Shown here: piece after piece, positions 23,958-31,621 of the stretch | Numbering within the stretch: the stretch's first letter is position 1 | How the letters are laid out: the number at the start of each line of letters is the position of its first letter | NCBI RefSeq assembly: GCF_013114825.1 | Contig: NZ_JAAVLX010000004.1 | Coordinates: 124,001-188,000, forward strand | Direction: 5' to 3' | From: Bradyrhizobium australiense | GTDB lineage: Bacteria; Pseudomonadota; Alphaproteobacteria; Rhizobiales; Xanthobacteraceae | Length of the DNA: 64,000 nucleotides | Notes under the pieces: model-generated | What the model was told of the DNA's origin: nothing | The model's input: the letters and a program-made list of their open reading frames with translations, nothing else | Database searches by the model: none | Program-made: the position numbers and the translations under genes

Positions 23958-24324
23958 CTATTGGACTCTAGCCGGAAGCAAAGGCCGCGCGAAACTCAAT
24001 TCATGACCATCCGGATCAGTGAGATGAAAGAAGCGTTCGCCCCATTCGGCATCGCCGGGCGCGGTCGAAGGCTTGAGGCCCGTCGTCAGGGCTTTTGCAT
24101 AGAATTCATCGACATCGCTTACATAGAAGATTCCGCCCTCACCAGGACCAGCGCCGCTCGGCAGGTTGGGCGATGAGGTTGAGATAGCTCATCCCGGCTC
24201 GAAAGCTTGTGAATGACGACTCCTCGCCGCCATGCAGGACCTCGAACCCTAGCGCGCGGTAGAACCGGACAGTTCGTCGCATTTCGAGGGTGCCCAGTGT
24301 GACCACGCTGATCCCCTCGATCAT
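23958..24324 (-). pseudogene. VOC-family (glyoxalase-like) gene with a frameshift
   Basis: The start at 24324 gives MIEGISVVTLGTLEMRRTVRFYRALGFEVLHG, a VOC module, which runs in frame to a TGA at 24139-24141 after NLIAQPAE. The family pattern resumes in another phase just before that stop (GPGEGGIFYVSDVDEFYAKALTTG, then WGERFFHLTDPDGHELSFARPL) and ends with TAG at 23958-23960. The total is 367 bases, one more than a multiple of three, so one base was gained (or two lost) near 24145-24160. Without it a protein of about 121 residues would result. Either a true pseudogene or a sequence error. Confidence 0.8.
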
Positions 24325-24413
24325 GGATGTCTGCTTTCGCGCTGCTGTTGAGGGTATGGCGGACATCGAAGCGCCCTCCGCGCCGTCCTGTTTTATGAGT
24401 TCGCACCCTCGTC

Positions 24414-24893
24414 CTACGAAGCGGCCGCGCCGACCGCCTGCTTCCGCGCCGGCGGCGTCCAGCGAAACGCGGCGCCGAACCTGTTCCAGGCATTGATGGA
24501 CGCCACAGCCGAAGTGAGATAGGCGAGCTCCTTCTCGGAGAATTCCGCACTCGCCTGCGCATAGACCTCGTCGCTGACGCCGTCTGCGAGCAAGGTCAGC
24601 GCTTCCGTCCATGCCAGCGCCGCACGCTCGCGCGCGGAAAACTGCGGCGCCTCGCGCCAGACCACCACCAGATTGAGCTTGTCGGTGGGCACGCCGAGCT
24701 TCTCGCCCTCCAGGATATGATACTGCACGCAGAACGCGCAGCCGTTGATCTGGGATGCGCGCAGCTTGATCAGCTCGAGCAACTGCTTGTCCATGCCCGC
24801 CTTACCCGCGATCCGGCCGAGCGCCAGCACGGCCTCGTAGGCGTCCGGCGTCAGCGACATGAAATCTCTGTACTCTTTGCGGGCGTGTGACAT
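24414..24893 (-). CDS. Carboxymuconolactone decarboxylase / AhpD-family protein
   Basis: 159 residues, a single CMD domain. The redox-type CxxC is in LRASQINGCAFCVQYHILEGEKLG, with the conserved His two positions on, the AhpD pattern Glu...CxxCxxxH. It is therefore likely an alkylhydroperoxidase-type peroxidase or thiol oxidoreductase rather than a true decarboxylase. Trimer or hexamer formation is usual in the family. It is divergent from a MarR-family gene, with an inverted repeat in the 50-bp gap; regulation by that MarR protein, perhaps through oxidant or electrophile sensing, is inferred. Confidence 0.85.
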   Translation of the reverse strand: MSHARKEYRDFMSLTPDAYEAVLALGRIAGKAGMDKQLLELIKLRASQINGCAFCVQYHILEGEKLGVPTDKLNLVVVWREAPQFSARERAALAWTEALTLLADGVSDEVYAQASAEFSEKELAYLTSAVASINAWNRFGAAFRWTPPARKQAVGAAAS

Positions 24894-24909
24894 CTTTCGT
24901 GCCTCATGT

Positions 24910-24944
24910 TATCAGTGTTCTGATTTATTATAAGAGCACTGATA
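24910..24944. promoter_or_regulatory. MarR operator in the shared promoter
   Basis: TATCAGTG (24910-24917) and CACTGATA (24937-24944) are exact inverted repeats separated by 19 AT-rich bases. The right arm reaches the A of the marR-family start codon. The symmetry can be extended by TTC/GAG partial matches inside. Binding would block both divergent promoters. Confidence 0.6.
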
Positions 24945-25534
24945 TGTCGCGCAAGACACCAGACAGCACGGCAGCGCGATTGCGAAAGGCGTCGACGAAC
25001 AATCTACAGGCAAGGCAAAAGCCGGCCGCCGGAAAAACTCGCGGACGGTCGCGGCAAAAATCTGCGGATAATCCCGCGCCATTGATGCTGCGGCCGCCGC
25101 CTCCCGGCGAGGGCAAGCGCGGTGAACGGGGCTACCTCGCCTATCTCTTGCGCCAGGCCCAGGCCGCGACGCGGCTGGCGATGGAGCGGTCGCTGGCCGA
25201 ACTCGGTGTCACCTCGCCGCAATTCGTCGTCCTGACTATGCTGCGGGCCTATCCCGGCCTATCCGGCGCGGAGCTTGCGCGGGTAGCGATGCTGACGCCA
25301 CAGACCACAGGCGTCATCATACGCAATCTGGAACGCGAGGGCGCCATCAGGAAGACCCCGCACCCGATCCATGGCCGGGTGCTGCAGTGGACAGTGACGC
25401 GGCGCGGCGCGGCCCTGCTCGACAAATGCCGTCGGCACGCACAAGTGATCGAGCGGCGGCTGGCGGCCGGGCTCTCCGCCGGCGCCGAGCGCCTGATCCG
25501 CCGCTGGCTGGCCAGAATCGCCGCGGATTTGTGA
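24944..25534 (+). CDS. MarR-family transcriptional regulator
   Basis: 196 residues, longer than the usual 140-160 because of a basic, Pro-rich N-terminal extension (residues 1-60, with PAAGKTRGRSRQK and PLMLRPPPPGEGKRGERG). The winged-helix core has LGVTSPQFVVLTMLRAYPGLSGAELARVAMLTPQTTGVIIRNLEREGAI (helix-turn-helix) and the wing HGRVLQWTVTRRGAALL. The start at ATG 24944 is chosen since upstream in-frame sequence overlaps the operator and the neighbour's promoter. It should repress itself and the divergent AhpD-like gene. No conserved sensing Cys is visible in the core apart from the one in LLDKCRRH. Confidence 0.85.
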   Translation: MSRKTPDSTAARLRKASTNNLQARQKPAAGKTRGRSRQKSADNPAPLMLRPPPPGEGKRGERGYLAYLLRQAQAATRLAMERSLAELGVTSPQFVVLTMLRAYPGLSGAELARVAMLTPQTTGVIIRNLEREGAIRKTPHPIHGRVLQWTVTRRGAALLDKCRRHAQVIERRLAAGLSAGAERLIRRWLARIAADL

Positions 25535-25602
25535 AGGAAACGCCGGTTCCCGCGGCGTCATGGCTTTTGGCTCAGGTCCGCCGCGCCGCTAGACTGTAGG
25601 GC

Positions 25603-26835
25603 ATGAAACAGCCTGATTCCCGGAAAGCCCCAACCCGCCGCGCCGTGCTGCAAGGCGGCCTCAGTGCCGGCGCTCTGCTCGCGACGAGACTTCCCACGTT
25701 GGCGGCGCCGCCCGGCTTCGACCAATGGCGCGACAATTTCCGCGGGCGCGCACTGGCAAAAGGCATTTCGGACGCGACCTGGACGCGGGTGATGGGCCGC
25801 ATCGAGCCCGACATGACCGTGTTCCGGCAGATGCAGAAGCAGCCGGAATTCCACGAGCAGATCTGGCAATACATCAACCGCCGCGTCTCGGACTGGCGCA
25901 TCATCAACGGTCGCGAAGCCTTGAAGAAGCATGAGGCGCTGTTCGCGCGGATCGAGCAGGATTTTGGCGTTGAGCGCGGCACGCTGCTGGCGCTGTGGGG
26001 CGTCGAGTCCGCCTATGGCGATCCGCTGGTGCAGCAGAACCATATGCGCCCGATCTTTCCGGCGCTAGCTGCGCTTGCCTGGAACGAGCCGCGCCGCCGG
26101 GCCTATTGGGAAACCGAACTGATCAACGCGCTCAAGATCGTCGATCGCGGCTGGGGCACGCCGGAGGAAATGCGGGGATCCTGGGCCGGCGCGATGGGGC
26201 ACACGCAGTGGATGCCGGAAGTCTGGCTCAATGTCGGCATGGACTACGACAAGGACGGCCGCGTCTCGCCGTTCGGCAAGCCCGACGATGCGCTCGGCTC
26301 CAGCGCGCGCTTTCTGCTCAACCGCGGCAAGTATCACCGCGGCGAGCATTGGGGCTATGAGGTCCGCAGCTCAGGAGGATCTGCGAGCGGCAGCCGGACC
26401 TATGCGGCATGGGCCAGCGCCGGCGTCACGCGCGCCGACGGCAAACCATTCCCGCAGCCAGGCGCATCGGCGCAGATGTGGGTGCCGGTCGCCGGCGGAC
26501 CGGCGTTCCTGTTGGGCCCCAACTTCTATTCGGTGAAGAGCTATAACCCGTCGATGAACTACGCGCTCGCGATCTGCCATCTCGGCGACCGCATCCTGGG
26601 CGCGCCGCCCTTCATCCAGCCCTTCCCCGGCTCGGAGCGCGCGCTGACGCTCGCCGAAGTGCAGGAGTTGCAGATACGGCTGACGAAAGCCGGCTTCGAT
26701 ACGGGCGGCACCGACGGCCGCGTCGGCAACGACACCATGAAGGCGGTGAAGGATTATCAGACCAAGATGGGGCTACTGCCCGCCGACGGCTACGGCGGAC
26801 TGAAGGTGCTGGCGCGGTTGAGGCAGGGCGGATAG
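25603..26835 (+). CDS. Lytic murein transglycosylase (MltB type) with peptidoglycan-binding domain
   Basis: 410 residues. Tat-type signal (TRRAVLQGGLSAGALLATRLPTLAA), then an SLT_2 catalytic domain (about 40-330) with the catalytic Glu in LLALWGVESAYGDPL, and GSWAGAMGHTQWMPEVW, DYDKDGRVSPFGKPDDALGSSARFL typical of the MltB family. A C-terminal PG_binding_1 module (about 345-405: LTLAEVQELQIRLTKAGFDTGGTDGRVGNDTMKAVKDYQ) completes it. It cleaves the MurNAc-GlcNAc bond non-hydrolytically, forming 1,6-anhydromuropeptides in the periplasm. All key residues are present. It follows the MarR gene by 68 bp, but no functional tie is obvious. Confidence 0.9.
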   Translation: MKQPDSRKAPTRRAVLQGGLSAGALLATRLPTLAAPPGFDQWRDNFRGRALAKGISDATWTRVMGRIEPDMTVFRQMQKQPEFHEQIWQYINRRVSDWRIINGREALKKHEALFARIEQDFGVERGTLLALWGVESAYGDPLVQQNHMRPIFPALAALAWNEPRRRAYWETELINALKIVDRGWGTPEEMRGSWAGAMGHTQWMPEVWLNVGMDYDKDGRVSPFGKPDDALGSSARFLLNRGKYHRGEHWGYEVRSSGGSASGSRTYAAWASAGVTRADGKPFPQPGASAQMWVPVAGGPAFLLGPNFYSVKSYNPSMNYALAICHLGDRILGAPPFIQPFPGSERALTLAEVQELQIRLTKAGFDTGGTDGRVGNDTMKAVKDYQTKMGLLPADGYGGLKVLARLRQGG

Positions 26836-26890
26836 CGACGCAGCCTCAACCTTGCGCGGTTCGGCCGCGTCCTCTCCATCGAATCTGCAG

Positions 26891-27580
26891 TCAAGCTGCC
26901 TCCAGCGGTTCGGCTTCCTTCGCTAACCGATCCACAAGATCATCCACTGCGCGTTCGGCGGCAGCGATCGACGCCTTCAAGCGTTCATCCCCGAACTCGT
27001 CATATTCAATGGCGATGCTGTGGAAGTCGGTGACGCCGAGGAAGCCAAACACGTCGCGCACCGACCCTTCGACATGGTTGATGTGCGAGATCCGGCCGCC
27101 CGGATCGTAGCCGTAATCACCCCGCGAACTGAGCATGATGAGACGTTTACCGTTGCCAGCCAGTAGCTGCGAATAAGGATCGTCTGGCCGGGCACGGTCA
27201 AAGCCGAAAGTGCGACCGACCCGCACGACATTGTCGACATACGCCTTGAACTGCGCCGGCATTCCAAAGTTGTACATCGGCACGCCAGCCACGATCAAAT
27301 CTGCAGCGATGAGTTCATCGACCAATGCGTCGCTTTCCGCCAGCACATCATTCATCCACGGCTCGCGCAGCTCAGGTTTGGTGAAGGCCGCACCGATCCA
27401 TTTTTCGGTGACGGGGTGCGGTGGTGATTGGCCGACGTCCCGATCGCTCACAAGGTCATTCGGCCGGTATTGCAGCCAACGCTGCACGAAGCGTTGGGTG
27501 AGGCGGCGCGTGTGCGACCCGCGAGGGACCCGGTCCGATCGGTCAGGTCGCGCACTGGCGTCGATCCGTAGCAAGTTCAT
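26891..27580 (-). CDS. azoR: FMN-dependent NADH:quinone oxidoreductase / azoreductase
   Basis: 229 residues, flavodoxin-like fold. Recognisable elements: the N-terminal MNLLRIDASAR with SHTRRLTQRFVQRW for FMN phosphate binding, ADLIVAGVPMYNFGMPAQFKAYVDNVVRVGRTFGF (the family's PMYNFxxPxxLKxxxD motif) and LIMLSSRGDYGY. It reduces quinones and azo compounds with NADH in two-electron steps, protecting against electrophilic quinones. It is divergent from a LysR gene, with a perfect inverted repeat between them, the standard arrangement for a LysR-controlled reductase. Confidence 0.85.
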   Translation of the reverse strand: MNLLRIDASARPDRSDRVPRGSHTRRLTQRFVQRWLQYRPNDLVSDRDVGQSPPHPVTEKWIGAAFTKPELREPWMNDVLAESDALVDELIAADLIVAGVPMYNFGMPAQFKAYVDNVVRVGRTFGFDRARPDDPYSQLLAGNGKRLIMLSSRGDYGYDPGGRISHINHVEGSVRDVFGFLGVTDFHSIAIEYDEFGDERLKASIAAAERAVDDLVDRLAKEAEPLEAA

Positions 27581-27658
27581 GGCATATCTCCTTTCACCTT
27601 TGTTCGATTAGATGGAGCGGGCCAACTGCATTGACAAACACAAATTGCTCATCACATG

Positions 27659-27675
27659 GATGAACTACGTTCATC
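27659..27675. promoter_or_regulatory. Perfect inverted repeat in the azoR / LysR divergon
   Basis: GATGAAC (27659-27665) and GTTCATC (27669-27675) surround a 3-base centre TAC. The site ends 14 bp before the LysR start and lies 79 bp upstream of azoR. TTGACA occurs near 27641. It could be the autoregulatory site of the LysR protein. Confidence 0.5.
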
Positions 27676-27689
27676 TATTAGGCTCGCCG

Positions 27690-28586
27690 ATGAGACGTCT
27701 TCCACCGCTGTCCGGACTGCGGGCGTTCGAAGCCGCCGCGCGGCATCTGAGTTTCAAACGTGCGGCCCAGGAGCTGCACGTGACGCCGACCGCCATCAGC
27801 CATCAGGTGCGGCAGTTGGAAGAGGTGATCGGCGTGACGCTGTTCGAGCGGCGGACGCGTCAGGTCCTGCTGACCGCGGAAGGGCAAGTCTTGCTGCCGG
27901 TTCTGCGCGACGGATTCGACTCCTTCGCACGTGTCATCGAAGGATTGAGCCGCAGGCAGCGCCGTGCGACGGTGACACTTTCGGCCACTCCCGCGTTCAC
28001 CGCCAAGTGGCTGGTGCCGCGCATCGCGGGCTTTCACAACGCAAGACCTGACATCGATCTCACGCTGCTGGCGACCCTGGAGGTCGTGGACCTTAATTCG
28101 GGTGTCGCGGACCTCGCGTTGCGCTATGGCCCTGGCCCGTATCCCGGTCTGAGCGCCGAACCGTTGGCCATCGATCGTTTTGCGCCAGTGGCAAGTCCGC
28201 GTCTTGGTCTGAAGAAGCCGGCCGATCTGCACTCTGCGACCTTGCTGCATTTTGACTGGCGCCGCAGCGATAGCGGCAATCCGACCTGGCGGCGCTGGCT
28301 GAAGATCGCCGGCATGGACGGTATCGATTCACGGGCCGGGCTCCGCTTCAGCGATGAGACCCATGCGATCCAGGCCGCCGTCGCCGGCACCGGGGTCGCG
28401 TTGCACAGTCTGCTGCTGGTGTCGGCGGAACTGGCGACTAAAACGCTGGTCGTGCCATTCGGCCCGGAAATCGAAGGCTTCACCCTGCATCTTGTGCGCG
28501 GCTCCCGGAGACCTCTGACTGAACCGATCGAAGCAACGCAAGCCTGGTTGCGCGCGCAATTCGCCCAAAGCTCATCTCCCCGCTGA
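27690..28586 (+). CDS. LysR-family transcriptional regulator (GcvA-like)
   Basis: 298 residues. N-terminal LysR HTH (residues 1-65: LPPLSGLRAFEAAARHLSFKRAAQELHVTPTAISHQVRQLEEVIGVTLFERRTRQVLLT) followed by a type 2 periplasmic-binding-like effector domain (about 92-295: ATVTLSATPAFTAKWLVPRIAGFHNARPDIDLTL and DLALRYGPGPYPGL). The wording of both regions matches the GcvA/AmpR-like subgroup. The start at ATG 27690 is typical (MRRLPPLSGL); upstream in-frame sequence covers the presumed operator. It should control the divergent azoR and itself. The effector is unknown, perhaps a quinone. Confidence 0.9.
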   Translation: MRRLPPLSGLRAFEAAARHLSFKRAAQELHVTPTAISHQVRQLEEVIGVTLFERRTRQVLLTAEGQVLLPVLRDGFDSFARVIEGLSRRQRRATVTLSATPAFTAKWLVPRIAGFHNARPDIDLTLLATLEVVDLNSGVADLALRYGPGPYPGLSAEPLAIDRFAPVASPRLGLKKPADLHSATLLHFDWRRSDSGNPTWRRWLKIAGMDGIDSRAGLRFSDETHAIQAAVAGTGVALHSLLLVSAELATKTLVVPFGPEIEGFTLHLVRGSRRPLTEPIEATQAWLRAQFAQSSSPR

Positions 28587-28625
28587 TGAACTCGCGTGGC
28601 GCAGTCAATCACTGCTGCCCGCGTT

Positions 28626-29435
28626 TTATGCGGGTCGCGCAACCCCACCCGCATTCATGCCCCCGTCGATGACGAGCTCGGTCCCGGTCACGTAGCGCGA
28701 GGCATCGGACGCCAGATACAACACGCCCTGCGCGATCTCTTCGGCGTGCCCGGCGCGGCCGAGCGGCGTTGCCATTTTGGCGCGCTCCTCGGGATCGATC
28801 GGCGCGTTCTGTCCGCTGCCTGTGGCTCCCGCCGGGATCTTGCCCCAGATCGGCGTGTCGATAATGCCGGGATGCACGGAGTTGACGCGGATGCCATCGC
28901 CGAACGTCGCGCACTCCATCGCGATCGCCTTGGCGAACAGCCGCACGCCGCCCTTGGTCGCGCAATAGCCAGAAAGACCGGCAGCACCGCGCAGGCCTGC
29001 CAGCGACGACATCATGACGATGGAGCCGCCGCCGGTCTTGCGCATCAGCGGCAGGCAATGCTTTACCGAAAGAAACACTCCGTCGAGATTGATCGCGGTC
29101 TGCCGCCGCCAGTCGGCTAGCGTCATCTCGGTGATCGACGGCACTGAAATGCCGATGCCGGCGTTCGAGACCAGCACGTCGAGCTGGCCGTAGCGCTTCA
29201 TGATTTCGGCCACGACTTCGATCCAGCGCTCCTCGCTGGTGACGTCGTGATGCCAAAAACTCGCCTCCCCGCCCGCCTTCTTGATCCGCACGACGACCTC
29301 GGGGCCCTTGTGGTCGTCGACATCGGTCACGGCGACGGAGGCGCCCTCGCGCGCCAACAATTCACAAACCGCTTCGCCAATGCCGGATGCGCCGCCCGTC
29401 ACCAATGCGACCTTGCCCTGAACCTGCCCTGCCAT
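28626..29435 (-). CDS. SDR-family oxidoreductase
   Basis: 269 residues, classical SDR. Cofactor motif VTGGASGIGEAVCELLAREGASV, with DVDD after strand 2 indicating NAD preference; NAG motif VLVSNAGIG; catalytic Ser in IVMMSSLAGLRGAAG, Tyr and Lys in GYCATKGG; C-terminal GRAGHAEEIAQGVLYLASDASRYVTGTELVIDGG. Start at ATG 29435 with GGGAGAAGAA upstream. Substrate unknown; close relatives are annotated as glucose 1-dehydrogenase or cyclopentanol dehydrogenase-like. The gene begins 33 bp after the recJ stop on the same strand, so it may be the last gene of that transcript. Confidence 0.9.
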   Translation of the reverse strand: MAGQVQGKVALVTGGASGIGEAVCELLAREGASVAVTDVDDHKGPEVVVRIKKAGGEASFWHHDVTSEERWIEVVAEIMKRYGQLDVLVSNAGIGISVPSITEMTLADWRRQTAINLDGVFLSVKHCLPLMRKTGGGSIVMMSSLAGLRGAAGLSGYCATKGGVRLFAKAIAMECATFGDGIRVNSVHPGIIDTPIWGKIPAGATGSGQNAPIDPEERAKMATPLGRAGHAEEIAQGVLYLASDASRYVTGTELVIDGGMNAGGVARPA

Positions 29436-29467
29436 TTCTTCTCCCGTTTCTTTGTTGATTGTATTGA

Positions 29468-31309
29468 TCACCTGATCACGGCCGGTCCCGGATCCGGCAC
29501 CGCGACATCGAGCACGCGCAACTGCACCCGTTCCGAACCCTGGAAGCGGTCGACCGCGAGTGTTGCAGCGACGTGCAAAAGCTGGCCGCGGTTCTGCGTC
29601 AGCGCGTCTCCTAGCTTCTGTCCGACCGCGCGGAATGCGATGCCGTTGACGATGGCGCCGTCGCCGGACTTGAAGCGCACGCGCAGATGCGCCTGGCCGA
29701 CTTCGTCGGCATAGACGAGCTGATGCGCCGGCAGCGCGATGACCGGCTCCGGATTGGCTGCGCCGAACGGACCGGCGCGGTTCAGCGTATTGGCGAACTC
29801 GACGGTCACGCTGCGCGCGCTGACGGCGCCATCGATGAACAACTCGTTCTCGTGACGGGAATTGGCGACGTCCTCGGCCAGCGCACTTTCCATGAAGGCG
29901 CGAAACTCCGCGAGCTTCTCTTTGCGCAGCGTCACGCCGGCAGCCATGGCATGGCCGCCGCCCTTCATCAAAAGCCGCTCCTTCACCGCCCGCCGCACCG
30001 CCTTGCCGAGGTCGACGCCTGAAATCGAGCGGCCCGAGCCAGTGCCGATGCCGCCGGGCTCCAGCGCAATGGCAAAGGCTGGACGCGCAAACTTCTCCTT
30101 CAGCCGCGAGGCGACCAGGCCGACGATGCCGGGATGCCAGCCTTCGGCAGCGGTCACGATGACAGCGCCCTTGTCCTCAAGCCCGAGCGAGGCCAGCGCC
30201 TCGGCCTCGGCCTGCGCCTCTGCCGCCTGCTCGATGACGCGCCGCTCGCTGTTCAGCCGGTCGAGCTCGGCCGCGATCCGCGCGGCTTCCGAAACGTCAC
30301 CCTCCAGCAACAGCCGCACGCCAAGATCCGCCCGCCCGATCCGCCCGCCCGCATTGATGCGCGGCCCCAGCATGAAGCCGAGGTGCCAGGCTTCCGGCGG
30401 GCCGTTCAGCCGCGCCACGTCCATCAGCGCGGTATGCCCGATATGGTCGCGGCGGCGCATCGCGATCAGGCCCTTGGCGACGAAGGCGCGGTTGAGCCCC
30501 ATCAGCGGCGCGACGTCAGCCACTGTGCCGAGCGCCACGTGATGCAGCATGCCCAAAAGGTCCGGCTCCGGCCGTTCGGCGCTCCAGAAGCCGCGGCCGC
30601 GCAATTCGCGGTTCACCGCGACGAGCGTGATGAGAACCAGACCGACCGCAGCCAGATGGCCAAGCCCGGAGAGATCGTCCGGCCGATTCGGGTTCACCAG
30701 CGCGTCAACCTCGGGCAACTCCTCGCCGGTCTGGTGATGATCGATCACGACGACGGACATGCCGAGCTTTCGCGCTTCCGCCAGCGGCTCGATGCTGGTG
30801 GTACCGCAATCGACCGTGACCAGCAGCGTTGCGCCTCTGGCTGCCAGCGCGCGCACCGCCTCAACATTGGGGCCATAGCCTTCAAAGATACGGTCCGGAA
30901 TGTGGATCAGCGGGTCGAGCCCGCAATGGCGCAGATGCCAGGCCAGCAGCGCCGCCGACGTCGCGCCATCGACGTCGTAGTCGCCGAAGATCGCGACCTT
31001 TTCCCCGCGCATCGCCGCTTCCGCGATGCGTTTGGCCGCCGTCTCCATCGCCGTCACGGTGTGTGGATCGGGCATCAGTTTGCGGATGGTCGGATCTAGG
31101 AAGTCCTCGACCTCATCGATCCCGACATCGCGGCCCGCCAGCACGCGCGCCAGCATCTCTGGCAACTGGTACCGCTGCGTGATCGCCAGCGCCCGCGCCG
31201 CCCCTCGCGCATCGAGCCGGTCACGCCACAATTTGCCGGTCGCCGAACGCGCCACGCCGAGAAACGCCGGCGGCAGTTCAACGGGAAGCGCGGATGCGGG
31301 GAGGACCAT
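29468..31309 (-). CDS. recJ: Single-stranded-DNA-specific exonuclease RecJ
   Basis: 613 residues. DHH motifs: VAIFGDYDVDGATSAALLAWHLR (motif I), VTVDCGTTS, VVVIDHHQTGEELPEVDALVNPN (DHH), GTVADVAPL; DHHA1: GRSISGVDL and KGGGHAMAAGVTL; C-terminal OB-like domain. It degrades ssDNA 5' to 3' in RecF-pathway recombination and mismatch and base-excision repair. The start at ATG 31309 is preceded by GAAGG and gives MVLPASALPVELPPAFLGV; the reading frame extends 8 codons. In related genomes recJ often follows hom and glpX; here two other genes (HAD hydrolase and chemoreceptor) separate it from glpX. Confidence 0.95.
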   Translation of the reverse strand: MVLPASALPVELPPAFLGVARSATGKLWRDRLDARGAARALAITQRYQLPEMLARVLAGRDVGIDEVEDFLDPTIRKLMPDPHTVTAMETAAKRIAEAAMRGEKVAIFGDYDVDGATSAALLAWHLRHCGLDPLIHIPDRIFEGYGPNVEAVRALAARGATLLVTVDCGTTSIEPLAEARKLGMSVVVIDHHQTGEELPEVDALVNPNRPDDLSGLGHLAAVGLVLITLVAVNRELRGRGFWSAERPEPDLLGMLHHVALGTVADVAPLMGLNRAFVAKGLIAMRRRDHIGHTALMDVARLNGPPEAWHLGFMLGPRINAGGRIGRADLGVRLLLEGDVSEAARIAAELDRLNSERRVIEQAAEAQAEAEALASLGLEDKGAVIVTAAEGWHPGIVGLVASRLKEKFARPAFAIALEPGGIGTGSGRSISGVDLGKAVRRAVKERLLMKGGGHAMAAGVTLRKEKLAEFRAFMESALAEDVANSRHENELFIDGAVSARSVTVEFANTLNRAGPFGAANPEPVIALPAHQLVYADEVGQAHLRVRFKSGDGAIVNGIAFRAVGQKLGDALTQNRGQLLHVAATLAVDRFQGSERVQLRVLDVAVPDPGPAVIR

Positions 31310-31621
31310 GATGCCTTCGAGAGATAGGGGCAAAGCGGGCTGTCGGCAAACGCAAACGGGGGCGGCGGCGGGGTTGTCACAGCAAACGAATCAGGTGCGG
31401 CAACGCCGGCACAGCCTCCGGAGACGCGGCCCCGGCTATGCCGACAAAAGCGACTTGCACAAAGAACGTGCAACTTGTCCCGGTAAAACTACCCGCAACG
31501 CTGCGGAACTTAAACCAATCATTAGCCATGATCCCCGACAAATGAGTCGAACATGCTCTCGTTGAGTCTCGCCGATCCGCAGAAGATCGACATCCGCACA
31601 AAGACTGAGGAATTCCCGCCA
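31310..31621. other. Intergenic region between recJ and the chemoreceptor gene
   Basis: About 310 bp between divergent genes, so both promoters must be here. I see no strong promoter match and no clear hairpin. A reading frame continuing upstream of the chemoreceptor start from ATG 31553 lacks a ribosome-binding site. Reading frames on the minus strand have no recognisable product. Confidence 0.35.
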
